Origin: Marinobacter mangrovi
GTDB lineage: Bacteria > Pseudomonadota > Gammaproteobacteria > Pseudomonadales > Oleiphilaceae
NCBI RefSeq assembly: GCF_016798325.1
Contig: NZ_JAERVO010000002.1
Span: forward strand, 620,001-684,000
Length of the DNA stretch: 64,000 nucleotides
Reading direction: 5' to 3'
Each line of letters begins with the position of its first letter. Within the stretch, counting starts at the first letter, position 1. Below are positions 17,875-28,247 of this stretch, piece after piece. The notes under the pieces are model-generated. The model made no database searches. It saw only the letters and a program-made list of their open reading frames with translations, and was not told where the DNA came from. A program made the position numbers and the translations under genes.

Positions 17875-19224
17875 ATGCAGTTTATTGAATCAGCGCTTGC
17901 GCTCATCGTGACCCTGGGCATCCTGGTCACCATCCACGAATACGGGCACTTCTGGGTGGCCCGCCGGTGTGGCGTGAAGGTATTGCGGTTTTCTGTCGGC
18001 TTCGGCAAGCCCATGTTTTCCCGGTACGACCGGCACGGCACCGAGTTTGCGGTGGCCGCCATTCCGCTGGGCGGCTACGTCAAGATGCTGGATGAGCGGG
18101 AAGGGCCGGTGCCCGATGATCAGCTCGACCAGGCCTTCACCCGGAAGTCCCCCGGCAAGCGCATCGCCATTGCCGCCGCCGGTCCTGCCGCCAATTTCCT
18201 GTTTGCCATCTTCGCCTACTGGTTGTTGAGCGTCGTGGGCGTCACCACAGTCGCGCCGGTGGTGGGGGACGTCAAACCGGGCAGTGTGGCCGAACGCATG
18301 GGGTTGTCGCCCGGCATGGAAATCATCAGCGTCGACGGCGAGCCGGCAGCCAACTGGCGCGACATCGGCGCCTCGTTACTGGAACGTGCCGGTGAATATG
18401 GCCAGGTTCGCATGACCGTCCGGGAAGATGGCGGGACCAGCGAGCATTCGGCCGATCTCCAGGGCTGGCGGTTGGATCAGGATGAACCCAATCCGATCGA
18501 CCTGTTTGGTATCGCGCCATACCGCCCGGATGTGCCAGCGGTGCTGGGCCAGGTTATGGAGGGTGGCCGTGCACAAGCGGCTGGTCTGAAGGCCGGCGAT
18601 CATATCGAAGCGGTTAACGGTACACCGGTGGAGGATTGGTTCGCTCTGGTCAAGAAGATCCAGGCGTCGCCCGAGAAAACACTGACATTGACGCTGACGC
18701 GTGATGGGCAGGAGCGGCAGGTGGATGTCACGCCTGCAAGACACGAAACCGAGGACGGTCAGGTGATTGGTCTGGTCGGTGCCGGGGTCAAGCCGGTCGA
18801 CTGGCCGGACGACATGATGCGGAATACCCGATACGGTGTCCTGGCAGCTATTCCGCATGCGGTGGGTGAGACCTGGGGGGACACCCGCCTGACTCTGATC
18901 GCCATCAAGAAAATGGTGACCGGGTTGCTGTCTTTGAATAATCTCAGCGGCCCCATTACCATTGCCCGCGTTGCCGAGCAAAGCGTGAGCTCCGGGTTCG
19001 AGGATTTCATCCAGTTCCTGGCGTATCTGAGCGTGAGCCTTGGCGTGCTGAACCTGTTGCCGGTTCCCGTTCTGGACGGCGGCCATATTCTCTTCTACAG
19101 CCTGGAGGCCATCCGGCGCAAACCGCTCTCCGAGCAGGTGCAGGCGGCCGGAGTGAGAATAGGGATGGCCATGATCCTGACATTGATGGTCTTTGCTCTT
19201 TACAACGACCTGATGCGGTTGTGA
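17875..19224 (+). CDS. rseP: site-2 protease RseP
   Basis: Inner-membrane zinc metalloprotease that cleaves the anti-sigma factor RseA in the envelope stress response and clears signal peptides. In the 449 residues the HEYGH zinc motif lies at 21-25 in the first transmembrane helix. Two PDZ domains occupy about 110-300. The third zinc ligand is in LNLLPVPVLDGGHI near residue 400, followed by two more hydrophobic segments. GGAG precedes the ATG. It lies between dxr and bamA as in most gammaproteobacteria. Confidence 0.97.
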   Translation: MQFIESALALIVTLGILVTIHEYGHFWVARRCGVKVLRFSVGFGKPMFSRYDRHGTEFAVAAIPLGGYVKMLDEREGPVPDDQLDQAFTRKSPGKRIAIAAAGPAANFLFAIFAYWLLSVVGVTTVAPVVGDVKPGSVAERMGLSPGMEIISVDGEPAANWRDIGASLLERAGEYGQVRMTVREDGGTSEHSADLQGWRLDQDEPNPIDLFGIAPYRPDVPAVLGQVMEGGRAQAAGLKAGDHIEAVNGTPVEDWFALVKKIQASPEKTLTLTLTRDGQERQVDVTPARHETEDGQVIGLVGAGVKPVDWPDDMMRNTRYGVLAAIPHAVGETWGDTRLTLIAIKKMVTGLLSLNNLSGPITIARVAEQSVSSGFEDFIQFLAYLSVSLGVLNLLPVPVLDGGHILFYSLEAIRRKPLSEQVQAAGVRIGMAMILTLMVFALYNDLMRL

Positions 19225-19268
19225 GAATCACGACCTTCCGTACGCGCATAAACAGGCGAATTATCTGA

Positions 19269-21587
19269 ATGAGACGTTCTCTTCTGAGTGTGGCAGTAGG
19301 CCTCATTTCCACAGTAGGGGTCCTGCCATCGGCTCTGGCTGACCAGTTTGTCGTATCCGATATCGAAGTCGAAGGATTGCAGCGGGTGTCCGCCGGGACC
19401 GTATTTGGTGCCTTCCCCGTTGATATCGGTGAGCCGGTCGACGAAGTGTCACTGGCGGATGCGATCAAGAACCTGTTCGGTACCGGGCTGTTTACGGATC
19501 TGAGCGCCAGCCGGGACGATGACGTCCTGGTCCTGACCGTCAAGGAGCGGCCAGCCATCAGTTCCATCGATATTGAAGGGAACAAGGCGATCGAGACCGA
19601 TGCGCTCAAGCAGGCCCTGGACAGTGCCGGCCTGAAGGAAGGGCAGGTCTTCAAGCGCGCCACCCTGGAGCGACTCGAGCTGGAAATCCAGCGCTCCTAT
19701 GTGGCCCAGGGCCGCTACAGTGCCCGGGTCAAGGCGACGGCGGAAGAACTGCCCCGCAACCGGGTGGCGATCAAGCTGGACATCAACGAGGGCGAAGTCG
19801 CCTCGATCCGTCATATCAATATCATTGGCAACGAATCCTTCTCCGACGAACAGCTACTCGACCAGTTCGAACTGGAAACATCCAACTGGTGGGCCTCGAT
19901 CACCAACTCCGACAAGTACGCTCGCGAACGTTTGAGCGGCGATCTGGAAACGCTGCGCTCCTGGTATCTGGACCGTGGGTATATCGATTTCAACGTGGAG
20001 TCCAGTCAGGTCTCCATCTCTCCGGACAAGAAAGACGTCTTCATCACCATCGCGATTAATGAGGGGCCGAAGTACACCATCTCGGACATCAAACTGCGTG
20101 GTGACCTGATCCTGAAAGAAAGCGAACTGCGTGATCTGATCAAGCTGAAGTCCGGCGACACCTACTCACAGCAGGCGCTGACCAATACGTCCGAACGTCT
20201 TTCCCGTCGTCTGGGCAAGGAAGGCTACACCTTCGCCAACGTCAACGCGGTGCCGGAAACCCACGATGATCACACCGCATCGGTGACGTTCTATGTTGAG
20301 CCAGGTAAGCGAGCCTACGTTCGCCGGGTCAACTTCAAGGGGAACGTCAGCACCCGTGACGAGGTTCTGCGCCAGGAAATGGTGCAGATGGAAGGCGGCG
20401 TGGCTTCGACCGATCTGATCGAATACTCCAAGACGAAACTGGAACGACTGGGTTTCTTCAAAACCGTGGACGTGGAAACGGTCCGCGTGCCGGGTCACGA
20501 TGATCAGGTCGACGTCAATTACACCGTGGAAGAGCAGCCTACGGGCAGCCTCTCCGCCTCGCTGGGCTTCTCGCAGAGTTCCGGCGTGATCCTGGGGGCC
20601 AGCGTCTCCGAGAAGAACTTCTTCGGCACTGGCAAGCAGGTCACGATCGGCGCCACTCACAGTGATTCGGTGCAGAGTGCCAAGTTCTCCTACACCAATC
20701 CTTACTATACCGTTGATGGCGTCAGTCGTGGCTTCAGTCTGTACGGGCGCCAGACCGATTACGATGAGCAGGATATTACCTCCTACCTGCTGGACGAGTA
20801 TGGCGGCAGTATCGATTTTGGCTATCCGATTGACAGCATCACCCGTCTGAATTTTGGTACCGGTTATACGCGGACCAAGATCAAGCTGGATGATTATCCG
20901 GCCCAGGAAGTCTCCGACTTTATCGATGAATATGGCGACACCTCGGATACCTTCCACCTGACCGGTAGCTGGACTCGCAACTCGCTGAACCGCGGCGTAT
21001 TGCCGACCGCCGGTTTCAGTCAGTCGATTTCGCTGGATGTGGCAGTGCCGGGCAGTGACCTGACGTATTACAAAGCGTCTCATCGGACCAACTTCTATCA
21101 GCCGCTGAACGACAACCAGACCTGGGTATTCCATACGCGGACGGACGTTGGATACGGCGATGGCTACGGCAACAACAGTGAGCTGCCGTTCTATGAGAAC
21201 TACTTCGCCGGTGGCTATGGTTCGGTTCGGGGTTATGAGGCCAACTCTCTTGGGCCGCTTGCCACCAACGCCGTTGGCGACAACTCCGATCCGGATCCGT
21301 TCGGCGGTAACCTGCTGACCGAAGGCAGCATGGAACTCATCTTCCCGACACCGTTTGCCGGCGATACCCGGTCCATGCGGACGGCTTTCTTCCTGGATGC
21401 CGGTCAGGTCTTCGATACCAGTCGCGGTTACGATCCCAAGCTGGGCGAAGTCCGGACAGCGGCGGGCATCAGCTTCCAGTGGATTACCGCGATTGGCCCG
21501 CTGGCGTTCAGTCTGGCCAAGCCGCTGAACGATAAATCCGGGGACAATACGCAGGTGTTCCAGTTCTCACTGGGGCAAACTTATTAA
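19269..21587 (+). CDS. bamA: outer membrane protein assembly factor BamA
   Basis: Central component of the BAM complex, which folds beta-barrel proteins into the outer membrane. The 772-residue precursor has a signal peptide cleaved after PSALA (about residue 24). Five POTRA domains follow to about 425; repeats such as RHINIIGNESFSDEQLL and RRVNFKGNVSTRDEVLRQE are visible. A 16-strand barrel completes the protein, with GGYGSVRGYEANSLGP in loop 6 (the VRGF-type motif) and a terminal aromatic residue in FSLGQTY. It is directly followed by skp, whose product delivers substrates to it. Confidence 0.98.
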   Translation: MRRSLLSVAVGLISTVGVLPSALADQFVVSDIEVEGLQRVSAGTVFGAFPVDIGEPVDEVSLADAIKNLFGTGLFTDLSASRDDDVLVLTVKERPAISSIDIEGNKAIETDALKQALDSAGLKEGQVFKRATLERLELEIQRSYVAQGRYSARVKATAEELPRNRVAIKLDINEGEVASIRHINIIGNESFSDEQLLDQFELETSNWWASITNSDKYARERLSGDLETLRSWYLDRGYIDFNVESSQVSISPDKKDVFITIAINEGPKYTISDIKLRGDLILKESELRDLIKLKSGDTYSQQALTNTSERLSRRLGKEGYTFANVNAVPETHDDHTASVTFYVEPGKRAYVRRVNFKGNVSTRDEVLRQEMVQMEGGVASTDLIEYSKTKLERLGFFKTVDVETVRVPGHDDQVDVNYTVEEQPTGSLSASLGFSQSSGVILGASVSEKNFFGTGKQVTIGATHSDSVQSAKFSYTNPYYTVDGVSRGFSLYGRQTDYDEQDITSYLLDEYGGSIDFGYPIDSITRLNFGTGYTRTKIKLDDYPAQEVSDFIDEYGDTSDTFHLTGSWTRNSLNRGVLPTAGFSQSISLDVAVPGSDLTYYKASHRTNFYQPLNDNQTWVFHTRTDVGYGDGYGNNSELPFYENYFAGGYGSVRGYEANSLGPLATNAVGDNSDPDPFGGNLLTEGSMELIFPTPFAGDTRSMRTAFFLDAGQVFDTSRGYDPKLGEVRTAAGISFQWITAIGPLAFSLAKPLNDKSGDNTQVFQFSLGQTY

Positions 21588-21659
21588 TCGCCGGGCTCAA
21601 ATCGCGCAGCGCAATCGGTACAATGCGCAGAACAAGACGAATGAACAGGAGTTTTCAGC

Positions 21660-22154
21660 ATGATGAAGAAGATGATGGTTGCAGCCCTGGCCTTGATGCT
21701 GGCGGTGCCGGCACTGGCCGACACCAAGATTGGTGTCGTGGACTTGCGCCGCGCTCTTTTTTCTTCGGATGACGCGCAGGCATTCAGCAAACAGCTTCAG
21801 TCCGAGTTCAGTGACGATGAACAGAAAGTCCGGGACGCCCAGGAAGAAGCTCGCAAGCTCAAGGAACGTCTGGAAAAAGACGGTGCTATGATGAACGAGT
21901 CCGAGCGCAACGAGCTGTCGGGCAAATTCAAGGACAAGGTCCAGGAATTCCAGTATCTCAAGAACCGTCTGGACTCAACCGTCAACAGCCGCAAGCAGAA
22001 GTTCCTCGAAGACGCTCGTCCGCAGGTGGATGCGGCCGTGAAGGCACTGCTTGAAGAGCATGACCTGGATCTGGTGCTGCCGAGCGAAGCCGTTGTCTAT
22101 GCCAAGCCGGATATGGACCTGACCAAAGAGTTGATCAAGAAACTCAACAAATAA
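21660..22154 (+). CDS. skp: periplasmic chaperone Skp/OmpH
   Basis: A 164-residue precursor with a signal peptide (cleavage after VPALA, residue 20) and a long helical, charged coiled-coil region (about 50-120) that forms the tentacles of the trimeric chaperone. The C-terminal DLVLPSEAVVYAKPDMDLT is typical of the family. AGGAG precedes the ATG. It holds unfolded outer-membrane proteins and hands them to BamA, encoded immediately upstream. Confidence 0.95.
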   Translation: MMKKMMVAALALMLAVPALADTKIGVVDLRRALFSSDDAQAFSKQLQSEFSDDEQKVRDAQEEARKLKERLEKDGAMMNESERNELSGKFKDKVQEFQYLKNRLDSTVNSRKQKFLEDARPQVDAAVKALLEEHDLDLVLPSEAVVYAKPDMDLTKELIKKLNK

Positions 22155-22450
22155 GTCGATGGGTCGCTGCCTGAAAACGACGTGAGCGCCTCCGAATCAG
22201 GGGGTTCCAGCCATTGTCCCGCTGCGGGGCCTCTGGCAGGATTCGGCGGTGTTTTTCGGGCGACTCGTTTTGGCGAAGAGCCCCTGTCCAGGGGCGGGTT
22301 GTATTTCGCCCTCAATAAGGAGGCGAGGCGACCCGTCACCTTTTCAGGGGCTTTTCAGGTCTGGTGGCTAGCACAAGGGAAGCTGTCCGCGTCCTGTGTA
22401 TTTGCGACGGTGAGCCCGAAGCAGTATCCCAAGACAGGGTGGAGTGAATC
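22155..22450. other. 296-bp gap between skp and lpxD, no convincing gene
   Basis: The usual skp-lpxD junction is short, but here nearly 300 bases intervene. A 90-codon + strand frame (22182-22454, GTG start) ends with an ATGA overlap on the lpxD start, which could indicate translational coupling. It has no ribosome site and no recognisable domain. The lpxD start itself has GGAG 7 bases upstream. A Pro- and Gly-rich minus-strand frame here looks like noise. Confidence 0.35.
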
Positions 22451-23482
22451 ATGACGAACAAAGTCCATACGCTGGGCGACATTGCACAGGCACTGGGCGG
22501 CCGCGTAATCGGGGATGAATCGGTCCAGATCAGCGGCATTGCGACGCTGCAGTCTGCGGGAGAGGGCCAGATCTCTTTCCTGGCCAACCCGTCCTACGGC
22601 CGCTATCTCAAGGAGACGCAAGCTACGGCCGTGATCGTCTCGCCGGATATGGCTGACGAGTGTCCGACCAATGTCCTGTTACTGGACAATCCCTACCTCG
22701 GTTATGCTCGGTTGAGCCACTGGTTTGATCCCGAGCCCAATCCTGAGGCCGGCATTCATCCCTCGGCGGTGGTTGATCCGTCGGCAACGATTGCCGAAAC
22801 AGCCTGGATCGGTCCCCAGGCGGTTATCGAGGCAGACGCGTCGATCGCTGATCATGCGGTGATTGGCGCGGGTAGTGTGGTCGGTCAGCGCTGCCGGGTC
22901 GGGGAAGGGTCACGACTCAACCCGCGGGTGACGCTCTATCACGACGTCATCGTCGGCAAGCGTTGCCTGATCCTGAGCGGTGCCGTGATCGGTTCCCAGG
23001 GGTTTGGATTCGCCAATGAAAAAGGCGTCTGGCATCGCATCGCCCAGGTTGGACGCGTGGTCATCGGCGATGATGTGGAGATTGGCGCCAACACGACAAT
23101 TGATCGCGGCGCGCTGGACGACACCGTCATCGGCGATGGCGTCAAACTGGATAATCTCATCCAGATTGCCCATAACGTGAGTATCGGTGATCACACGGCT
23201 ATGGCGGCACTGACCGGGATAGCCGGCAGTACCCGGGTGGGACGGCACTGCGTCTTTGGTGGCGCATCCGGTGTGGGTGGACATCTCGAGATTACCGACA
23301 ACGTGCACCTGACCGGCATGACGATGGTGACACGCAGTCTGAAGGAACCGGGTGTTTACTCGTCAGGTACCGGCGTGGATACAAACCGCAAGTGGCAAAA
23401 GAGCGTCGTGCGCTTCCGTCAGCTGGATGATCTGGCGCGGAAATTGCGCGAGTTAGAGAAGAAACTGCTTAAACGAGCCTGA
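22451..23482 (+). CDS. lpxD: UDP-3-O-(3-hydroxyacyl)glucosamine N-acyltransferase
   Basis: Third enzyme of lipid A synthesis, adding an N-linked hydroxyacyl chain from acyl-ACP. The 343 residues have the N-terminal LpxD uridine-binding domain (about 1-100). A left-handed beta-helix of hexapeptide repeats follows (about 105-300) with the catalytic His in [17 protein letters not shown]-terminal helix interacts with ACP. It is the first of lpxD-fabZ-lpxA-lpxB-rnhB. Confidence 0.97.
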   Translation: MTNKVHTLGDIAQALGGRVIGDESVQISGIATLQSAGEGQISFLANPSYGRYLKETQATAVIVSPDMADECPTNVLLLDNPYLGYARLSHWFDPEPNPEAGIHPSAVVDPSATIAETAWIGPQAVIEADASIADHAVIGAGSVVGQRCRVGEGSRLNPRVTLYHDVIVGKRCLILSGAVIGSQGFGFANEKGVWHRIAQVGRVVIGDDVEIGANTTIDRGALDDTVIGDGVKLDNLIQIAHNVSIGDHTAMAALTGIAGSTRVGRHCVFGGASGVGGHLEITDNVHLTGMTMVTRSLKEPGVYSSGTGVDTNRKWQKSVVRFRQLDDLARKLRELEKKLLKRA

Positions 23483-23493
23483 GGCCGTACCTG

Positions 23494-23931
23494 ATGATGC
23501 ATATTGAAGAAATTATGGAATTCCTGCCCCACCGCTATCCGTTCCTGCTGGTGGATCGCGTCACGGAAGTCGAGAAAGGGCAGTCCATTGTCGGCTACAA
23601 GAACATTTCGATTAACGAGCCGTTCTTCAACGGACACTTCCCAGGCAAGCCGATCATGCCGGGTGTGCTCATTATTGAGGCCATGGCACAGTTGTCAGGG
23701 ATTCTCGGGTTTGTGACTGTCGACCGGAAACCGTCCGATGGCGTGATACACTACCTCGCCGGTTCCAGTAAGGCACGCTTCAAGCGGCCGGTGGTACCGG
23801 GAGACCAGTTGCGTCTTGAGTCCCGTTTCATTTCGGACAAGCACGGCATCTGGAAGTTTGACTGCCGCGCGCTGGTGGATGACAAGGTTGCCTGCGTCGC
23901 GGAAATCATGACCGCTGAGAGAGAAGTTTGA
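23494..23931 (+). CDS. fabZ: 3-hydroxyacyl-ACP dehydratase FabZ
   Basis: Hot-dog-fold dehydratase of fatty acid synthesis. The 145 residues contain the catalytic His in [14 protein letters not shown] and the Glu in [10 protein letters not shown]. Two adjacent ATG codons begin the frame. The stop codon overlaps the lpxA start by one base (TGATG), indicating translational coupling. FabZ competes with LpxA and LpxD for hydroxyacyl-ACP, so placing it here links fatty acid and lipid A flux. Confidence 0.97.
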   Translation: MMHIEEIMEFLPHRYPFLLVDRVTEVEKGQSIVGYKNISINEPFFNGHFPGKPIMPGVLIIEAMAQLSGILGFVTVDRKPSDGVIHYLAGSSKARFKRPVVPGDQLRLESRFISDKHGIWKFDCRALVDDKVACVAEIMTAEREV

Positions 23932-24722
23932 TGGCGACACAGGTCTGGTCGGGAGTCCATCCTCAGGCGATCGTTGATCCCGGAGCGAAGTTGGGGAAGG
24001 ACGTGACCGTGGGTCCCTTCAGTTATGTGGGACCCGATGTGGAAATTGGCGACGGTACGGAAGTTCTGTCCCATGTGGTGATCAAGGGGCCGACCGTCAT
24101 CGGCCGCAATAACCGCATTTTCCAGTTTTGCAGTGTGGGCGAAGAGTGCCAGGACAAGAAGTACGCCGGTGAGCCGACGCGGCTGATTATCGGTGACAAC
24201 AACGAGATCCGTGAAAACTGCACCATCCACCGTGGCACGGTCCAGGATCGGGGTGAAACGGTGATTGGCAGCAACAACCTGCTGATGGCCTATGTGCATG
24301 TGGCGCACGATTGCGTTGTGGGCGATAACACCATCCTAGCGAACTGCGCGACCCTGGCCGGCCACGTGTCGGTGGGTGACTGGGCGATTCTGGGTGGGGG
24401 CACGATGGTGCATCAGTTCTGCCATATCGGCGCCCACAGCATGAGCGCTGGCGGCAGTATCGTCCTGAAAGACATTCCGGCTTATATCATGGCCAGTGGC
24501 CAGTCGGCGTCTGCTCATGGTTTGAACGCCGAGGGCCTCAAACGGCGCGGTTTCAGCCGTGAGGTGATCACCGAGTTGCGTCGGGCCTACAAGGTGATCT
24601 ACCGGCAGGGGCACACCCTGGCACAGGCCCTTGAGGTACTGGAGCGGGATTTCTCCGGCCAGCCTGAGCTTGATGCGCTGATCGAATCCCTGCGCATCGC
24701 GCATCGCGGTATCGTTCGATAA
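23931..24722 (+). CDS. lpxA: UDP-N-acetylglucosamine acyltransferase
   Basis: First step of lipid A synthesis, 3-O-acylation of UDP-GlcNAc. The 263-residue protein is a beta-helix of hexapeptide repeats. The catalytic His is in NNLLMAYVHVAHDCVVGD and the substrate-binding GLNAEGLKRRGFS segment follows. The ATG at 23931 overlaps the fabZ stop by one base; an in-frame TTG one codon upstream is not needed. A C-terminal helical domain (about 195-263) binds ACP. Confidence 0.97.
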   Translation: MATQVWSGVHPQAIVDPGAKLGKDVTVGPFSYVGPDVEIGDGTEVLSHVVIKGPTVIGRNNRIFQFCSVGEECQDKKYAGEPTRLIIGDNNEIRENCTIHRGTVQDRGETVIGSNNLLMAYVHVAHDCVVGDNTILANCATLAGHVSVGDWAILGGGTMVHQFCHIGAHSMSAGGSIVLKDIPAYIMASGQSASAHGLNAEGLKRRGFSREVITELRRAYKVIYRQGHTLAQALEVLERDFSGQPELDALIESLRIAHRGIVR

Positions 24723-24726
24723 CGGG

Positions 24727-25968
24727 GTGACCGTGACGGAATCCCCGCCTTTCCCTGCGGTCTCAGTCAAGCACGAGGCCGCGTCCCCGAAAGCCTCCAT
24801 TGTCAGCGAGCGTGCGTTCACCATCGGTATCGTCGCGGGCGAGGCGTCCGGCGATATTTTGGGCGCCGGGCTCATCCAGTCGTTGCGCCAGCGCTATCCG
24901 AATGCCCGCTTTGCCGGCATTGGTGGTGAAGAGATGCAGGCCGAGGGCTTTCACTCCCTGGTGCCCATGGATCGGTTGTCCGTCATGGGGCTGGTGGAGG
25001 TGCTCGAGCGTCTGCGAGAGCTGGTCTCCATTCGCAAGCGAGTGCGCGACTACTTCCTGACCACGCCGCCGGCCATCGTCATCGGCATTGATTCCCCGGA
25101 CTTTACCATCGGCCTGGAGTTGCAGTTGCGCGAGGCCGGGATCCGCACCGCACACTACGTCAGCCCGTCCGTCTGGGCCTGGCGCCGTAAGCGCATCCAC
25201 AAGATTGCGCGGGCGGTGGACAAGATGCTCACGCTGTTTCCCTTCGAGGCCCGGTTCTACGAAGAGCACGATGTGCCGGTGGCTTGTGTCGGGCATCCGC
25301 TGGCCGATGCGATTCCGATGGAGCCGGACACCCAGGCGTACCGACAATCGCTGGACCTTGACGCGTCTGCGCCGGTGCTGGCCATATTGCCCGGCAGTCG
25401 CGCTGGTGAAGTGGAGAGGCTCGGCGAGCTTTTCCTTGCAGCGGCGCGTTGGCTGCAGTCCCGTAAACCGGATCTTCAACTGGTCATTCCCTGTGTGAAT
25501 CGTGCAAGGCAAATGCAGCTGGAAGCACTGCTCGACGCGATGGACGTCAAGCTGCCGGTGCGTCTGGTTTTGGGGCGTTCAAGGGATGTCATGGCTGCAG
25601 CTGACGTGGTGTTGCTGGCTTCTGGAACCGCCACGCTGGAAGCGATGCTGCTCAAGAAACCCATGGTGGTGGGCTATCGTCTGAACAGCTTTACCTACTT
25701 TCTTGCTTCTCACCTCGTTAAGGTGTCGCACGTCGCGCTGCCCAACCTGCTCGCCCGTCGGGAACTGGTGCCCGAGCTGCTACAGGATAAGGCGACTCCT
25801 GAAGCGCTTGGTCAGGCGGTACTGGACCGGCTGACGCCGGGGCCGGACATTGACGCGCTCAAAGAGGCTTTCTCCGAATTGCATGATATGTTGCGCCGCA
25901 ATGCCAATGAACGCGCGGCCGAGGCCTTGGTGCCGCTGATTGAAGGGGGCGTCGATGGCCGCCGCTAG
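24727..25968 (+). CDS. lpxB: lipid-A-disaccharide synthase
   Basis: GT19 glycosyltransferase that joins lipid X to UDP-diacylglucosamine. The 413 residues include [52 protein letters not shown] and [12 protein letters not shown], all LpxB hallmarks. The first conserved residue is at about 33, so the N-terminus is roughly 25-30 residues longer than usual. The start used is GTG at 24727, but a second GTG at 24733 or a later start is possible. It overlaps rnhB by 14 bases. Confidence 0.95.
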   Translation: MTVTESPPFPAVSVKHEAASPKASIVSERAFTIGIVAGEASGDILGAGLIQSLRQRYPNARFAGIGGEEMQAEGFHSLVPMDRLSVMGLVEVLERLRELVSIRKRVRDYFLTTPPAIVIGIDSPDFTIGLELQLREAGIRTAHYVSPSVWAWRRKRIHKIARAVDKMLTLFPFEARFYEEHDVPVACVGHPLADAIPMEPDTQAYRQSLDLDASAPVLAILPGSRAGEVERLGELFLAAARWLQSRKPDLQLVIPCVNRARQMQLEALLDAMDVKLPVRLVLGRSRDVMAAADVVLLASGTATLEAMLLKKPMVVGYRLNSFTYFLASHLVKVSHVALPNLLARRELVPELLQDKATPEALGQAVLDRLTPGPDIDALKEAFSELHDMLRRNANERAAEALVPLIEGGVDGRR

Positions 25969-26623
25969 TCTGGTCGGACAGCCGTTTGTGGCGGCGTATC
26001 AGGGCGATTTACTGGCCGGTGTCGATGAAGTGGGGCGAGGTCCGCTGGCGGGGCCTGTCGTCACTGCCGCGGTTATTCTTGACCCGGCCCGGCCGATCGA
26101 AGGCCTGACCGACTCCAAGAAGCTGACAGAGCGGCGCCGCGAGGCCCTGGCTGGTGAAATCCGGGAAAAGGCGCTGGCCTGGTGTTTGGGGCGCTGCGAA
26201 GTGCATGAGATCGACGAACTGAACATCTATCAGGCGACGATGCTGGCCATGGAGCGGGCATTGGGTGGCTTGCGACCGGCGCCAGAACATGTGCTGGTCG
26301 ACGGTAACCGCTGTCCGAAGTGGCGCTGGCCCAGTGAGCCGGTGGTCAAGGGCGACAGCCGCGTCGCAGCCATCAGTGCCGCGTCGATCCTGGCCAAGGT
26401 GGCGCGCGATCAGGAGATGCTGGCGTTGGAAGATCATTACCCCGGCTATGGCCTCGGTGCCCACAAGGGATATCCGACCCCGGTTCACCTTGAAGCCCTG
26501 GCGCGTCTGGGCGTGACGCCTGTCCATCGTCGCTCGTTTCGTCCTGTCAGGGAAGCGCTGGAGAGCGTCGGTGCGGCAACGGCTTCGGCCCCGGCCTTTC
26601 CCACAGATCTGTTTGACGTCTGA
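25955..26623 (+). CDS. rnhB: ribonuclease HII
   Basis: Cleaves RNA in RNA-DNA hybrids and at single ribonucleotides in DNA. The 222-residue protein contains the DEVGRG active-site triad ([15 protein letters not shown]), [10 protein letters not shown], and the third acid in VLVDGN. The ATG at 25955 lies inside the end of lpxB with a GAAGGGGG ribosome site. The longer frame from 25940 adds only five residues. In many relatives dnaE follows rnhB; here it does not. Confidence 0.96.
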   Translation: MAAASLVGQPFVAAYQGDLLAGVDEVGRGPLAGPVVTAAVILDPARPIEGLTDSKKLTERRREALAGEIREKALAWCLGRCEVHEIDELNIYQATMLAMERALGGLRPAPEHVLVDGNRCPKWRWPSEPVVKGDSRVAAISAASILAKVARDQEMLALEDHYPGYGLGAHKGYPTPVHLEALARLGVTPVHRRSFRPVREALESVGAATASAPAFPTDLFDV

Positions 26624-26647
26624 GGCGTTGGTTGCGTCGCGCTCGCA

Positions 26648-27739
26648 TCAGGCCGGTGCGCGTCGCTTCATTTCATAAAGTCGCTGGTCGGCCAGTCGCA
26701 GAAGTTCTTCCGTCGCGGTGTTGGTTTCCGGGCGAATACAGGCGATGCCGTAGCTGAAGCTGACCGAAACCGCCTCCCCACGGATCGTCACCGGATTTGA
26801 TTTAAGATCGTCCTGCATCCGGCTGGCGATCTGTTCCGTCCGCTCTTCCGTCTGTCCGGGGAGTAAAGCGATAAATTCATCGCCAGCGAAGCGGAACAGG
26901 CTGTCATCCCGGCGCATCAGCGATTGCATTCGGCGGGCCACGTGGACCAGGCAGGCATCGCCGGCTTCGTGCCCCCAGGTGTCGTTGACCGTCTTGAAGT
27001 CGTCCAGGTCGAGAAAGAGCAGGGCGAGTGGCTGCTCTTGACGCTGTGATCGGCCCAGTTCCTGTCCCAGCACCGCTTCCATATCCCGTCGATTGCGCAG
27101 GCCGGTTAACGGGTCACGTGTGGCGAGCAGGCGAAGTTGCTCCCGCGCCCATATGCTGGTCAAGCCGGCAGAGGCCTTGATCGCCAGCTGGTGGAGAAAG
27201 AAGGATTCCATCTCCGGCTGATAGCGCGTGACATCGCCGGATCCCAGTATCAGAGCGCCGATCAGTCGTCCCTCCATCTGCAGGGGCAGAATGGCCAGTG
27301 AGCGGATACGGCTCCGTAGGTGGCGTGGAACGAGCGTCTGCAGGGGACGGATGTTGTCGCGGAGAACCGGCGTATCGCTGTTTTCGGTCAGGCGGAGAAA
27401 GTCGACCGCACTCACAAGCAGGCGCTCGGAAAGGCCACCCTGTTCGCCCAGCAGCGCAAGGATGCGGCGGTTGTCTTCGATATCCGTCAGCGCAAACCAG
27501 ACCTCATCCAGTTCAAATCGATCCCGGACCTGCTCGGTCAGGCCATCGGCGAACTGGCTCAGCTCGGCGGCCCTCAGCATATCCAGCTCGATGTCGAACA
27601 GCTTTGCAGCGATCGCCTCATTGCGGCGGGCCTGCTGAATCAGGGCCTCCAGGCGATGAGTGGCATGTTTGTGATCGGATGACGGCATGACAGGTCCGGT
27701 GAAAGGCTCAGCACAAGGCGTGCTGATCGTATCGTCCAT
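26648..27739 (-). CDS. diguanylate cyclase with N-terminal DUF484/GAF-like sensor
   Basis: A 363-residue cytoplasmic protein. The N-terminal part (about 25-190) resembles the DUF484/GAF fold, with a helical LEALIQQARRNEAIAAKLFD lead-in and an ILPLQMEGRLIGALILGSGD core. The GGDEF domain follows at about 200-360 (RDPLTGLRNRRDMEAVLG). The signature reads AGDEF instead of GGDEF. The RxxD inhibitory site (RRDD) is present five residues upstream, so the enzyme probably makes c-di-GMP and is product-inhibited. Some AGDEF enzymes are active, but activity here is inferred. The gene is convergent with rnhB (24 bases between stops). An alternative start at 27688 exists. Confidence 0.85.
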   Translation of the reverse strand: MDDTISTPCAEPFTGPVMPSSDHKHATHRLEALIQQARRNEAIAAKLFDIELDMLRAAELSQFADGLTEQVRDRFELDEVWFALTDIEDNRRILALLGEQGGLSERLLVSAVDFLRLTENSDTPVLRDNIRPLQTLVPRHLRSRIRSLAILPLQMEGRLIGALILGSGDVTRYQPEMESFFLHQLAIKASAGLTSIWAREQLRLLATRDPLTGLRNRRDMEAVLGQELGRSQRQEQPLALLFLDLDDFKTVNDTWGHEAGDACLVHVARRMQSLMRRDDSLFRFAGDEFIALLPGQTEERTEQIASRMQDDLKSNPVTIRGEAVSVSFSYGIACIRPETNTATEELLRLADQRLYEMKRRAPA

Positions 27740-27839
27740 TTATGATCTTTCTGAATAACCTGTAATGCGTCAATTGGCAAGCCCGGCGCCGGAACTGATG
27801 CGTGGTTTTACAATGTGTGAAATCCGCTACGAGAAACGT

Positions 27840-27868
27840 TTGACACCCACCCCGCAAGGCCGTATTAT
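27840..27868 (+). promoter_or_regulatory. strong sigma-70 promoter for the initiator tRNA genes
   Basis: TTGACA at 27840-27845, a 17-bp spacer and TATTAT at 27863-27868 form a near-consensus promoter about 57 bases before the first tRNA. A GC-rich TCGCGCC follows the -10 box, as in promoters under stringent control. Confidence 0.85.
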
Positions 27869-27924
27869 TCGCGCCACTGAGATCAAGGGCACATTCACGA
27901 AGTGCTTGATTTCTAAAAGTTTGA

Positions 27925-28001
<77 letters not shown>

Positions 28002-28072
28002 CGTTTACCCAAAGTTGGGTGTTTCCGGGAACGCTTCCAGAGTTCTCGGTCTAAAGTTAAAAGCCGTTTTGA

Positions 28073-28149
<77 letters not shown>

Positions 28150-28156
28150 ATATGAG

Positions 28157-28185
28157 AAGGGCCAGTCTGAGGACTGGCCTTTTTT
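28157..28185 (+). terminator. intrinsic terminator of the tRNA-fMet operon
   Basis: GGCCAGTC (28160-28167) pairs with GACTGGCC (28172-28179) across a 4-base loop, followed by six T. Confidence 0.92.
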
Positions 28186-28247
28186 GTTCCTGGGGGGCTT
28201 TGTGAGTCAACTCCTTTTTTGGCGCTTCGCGCGGAAATGGCGTTGCC

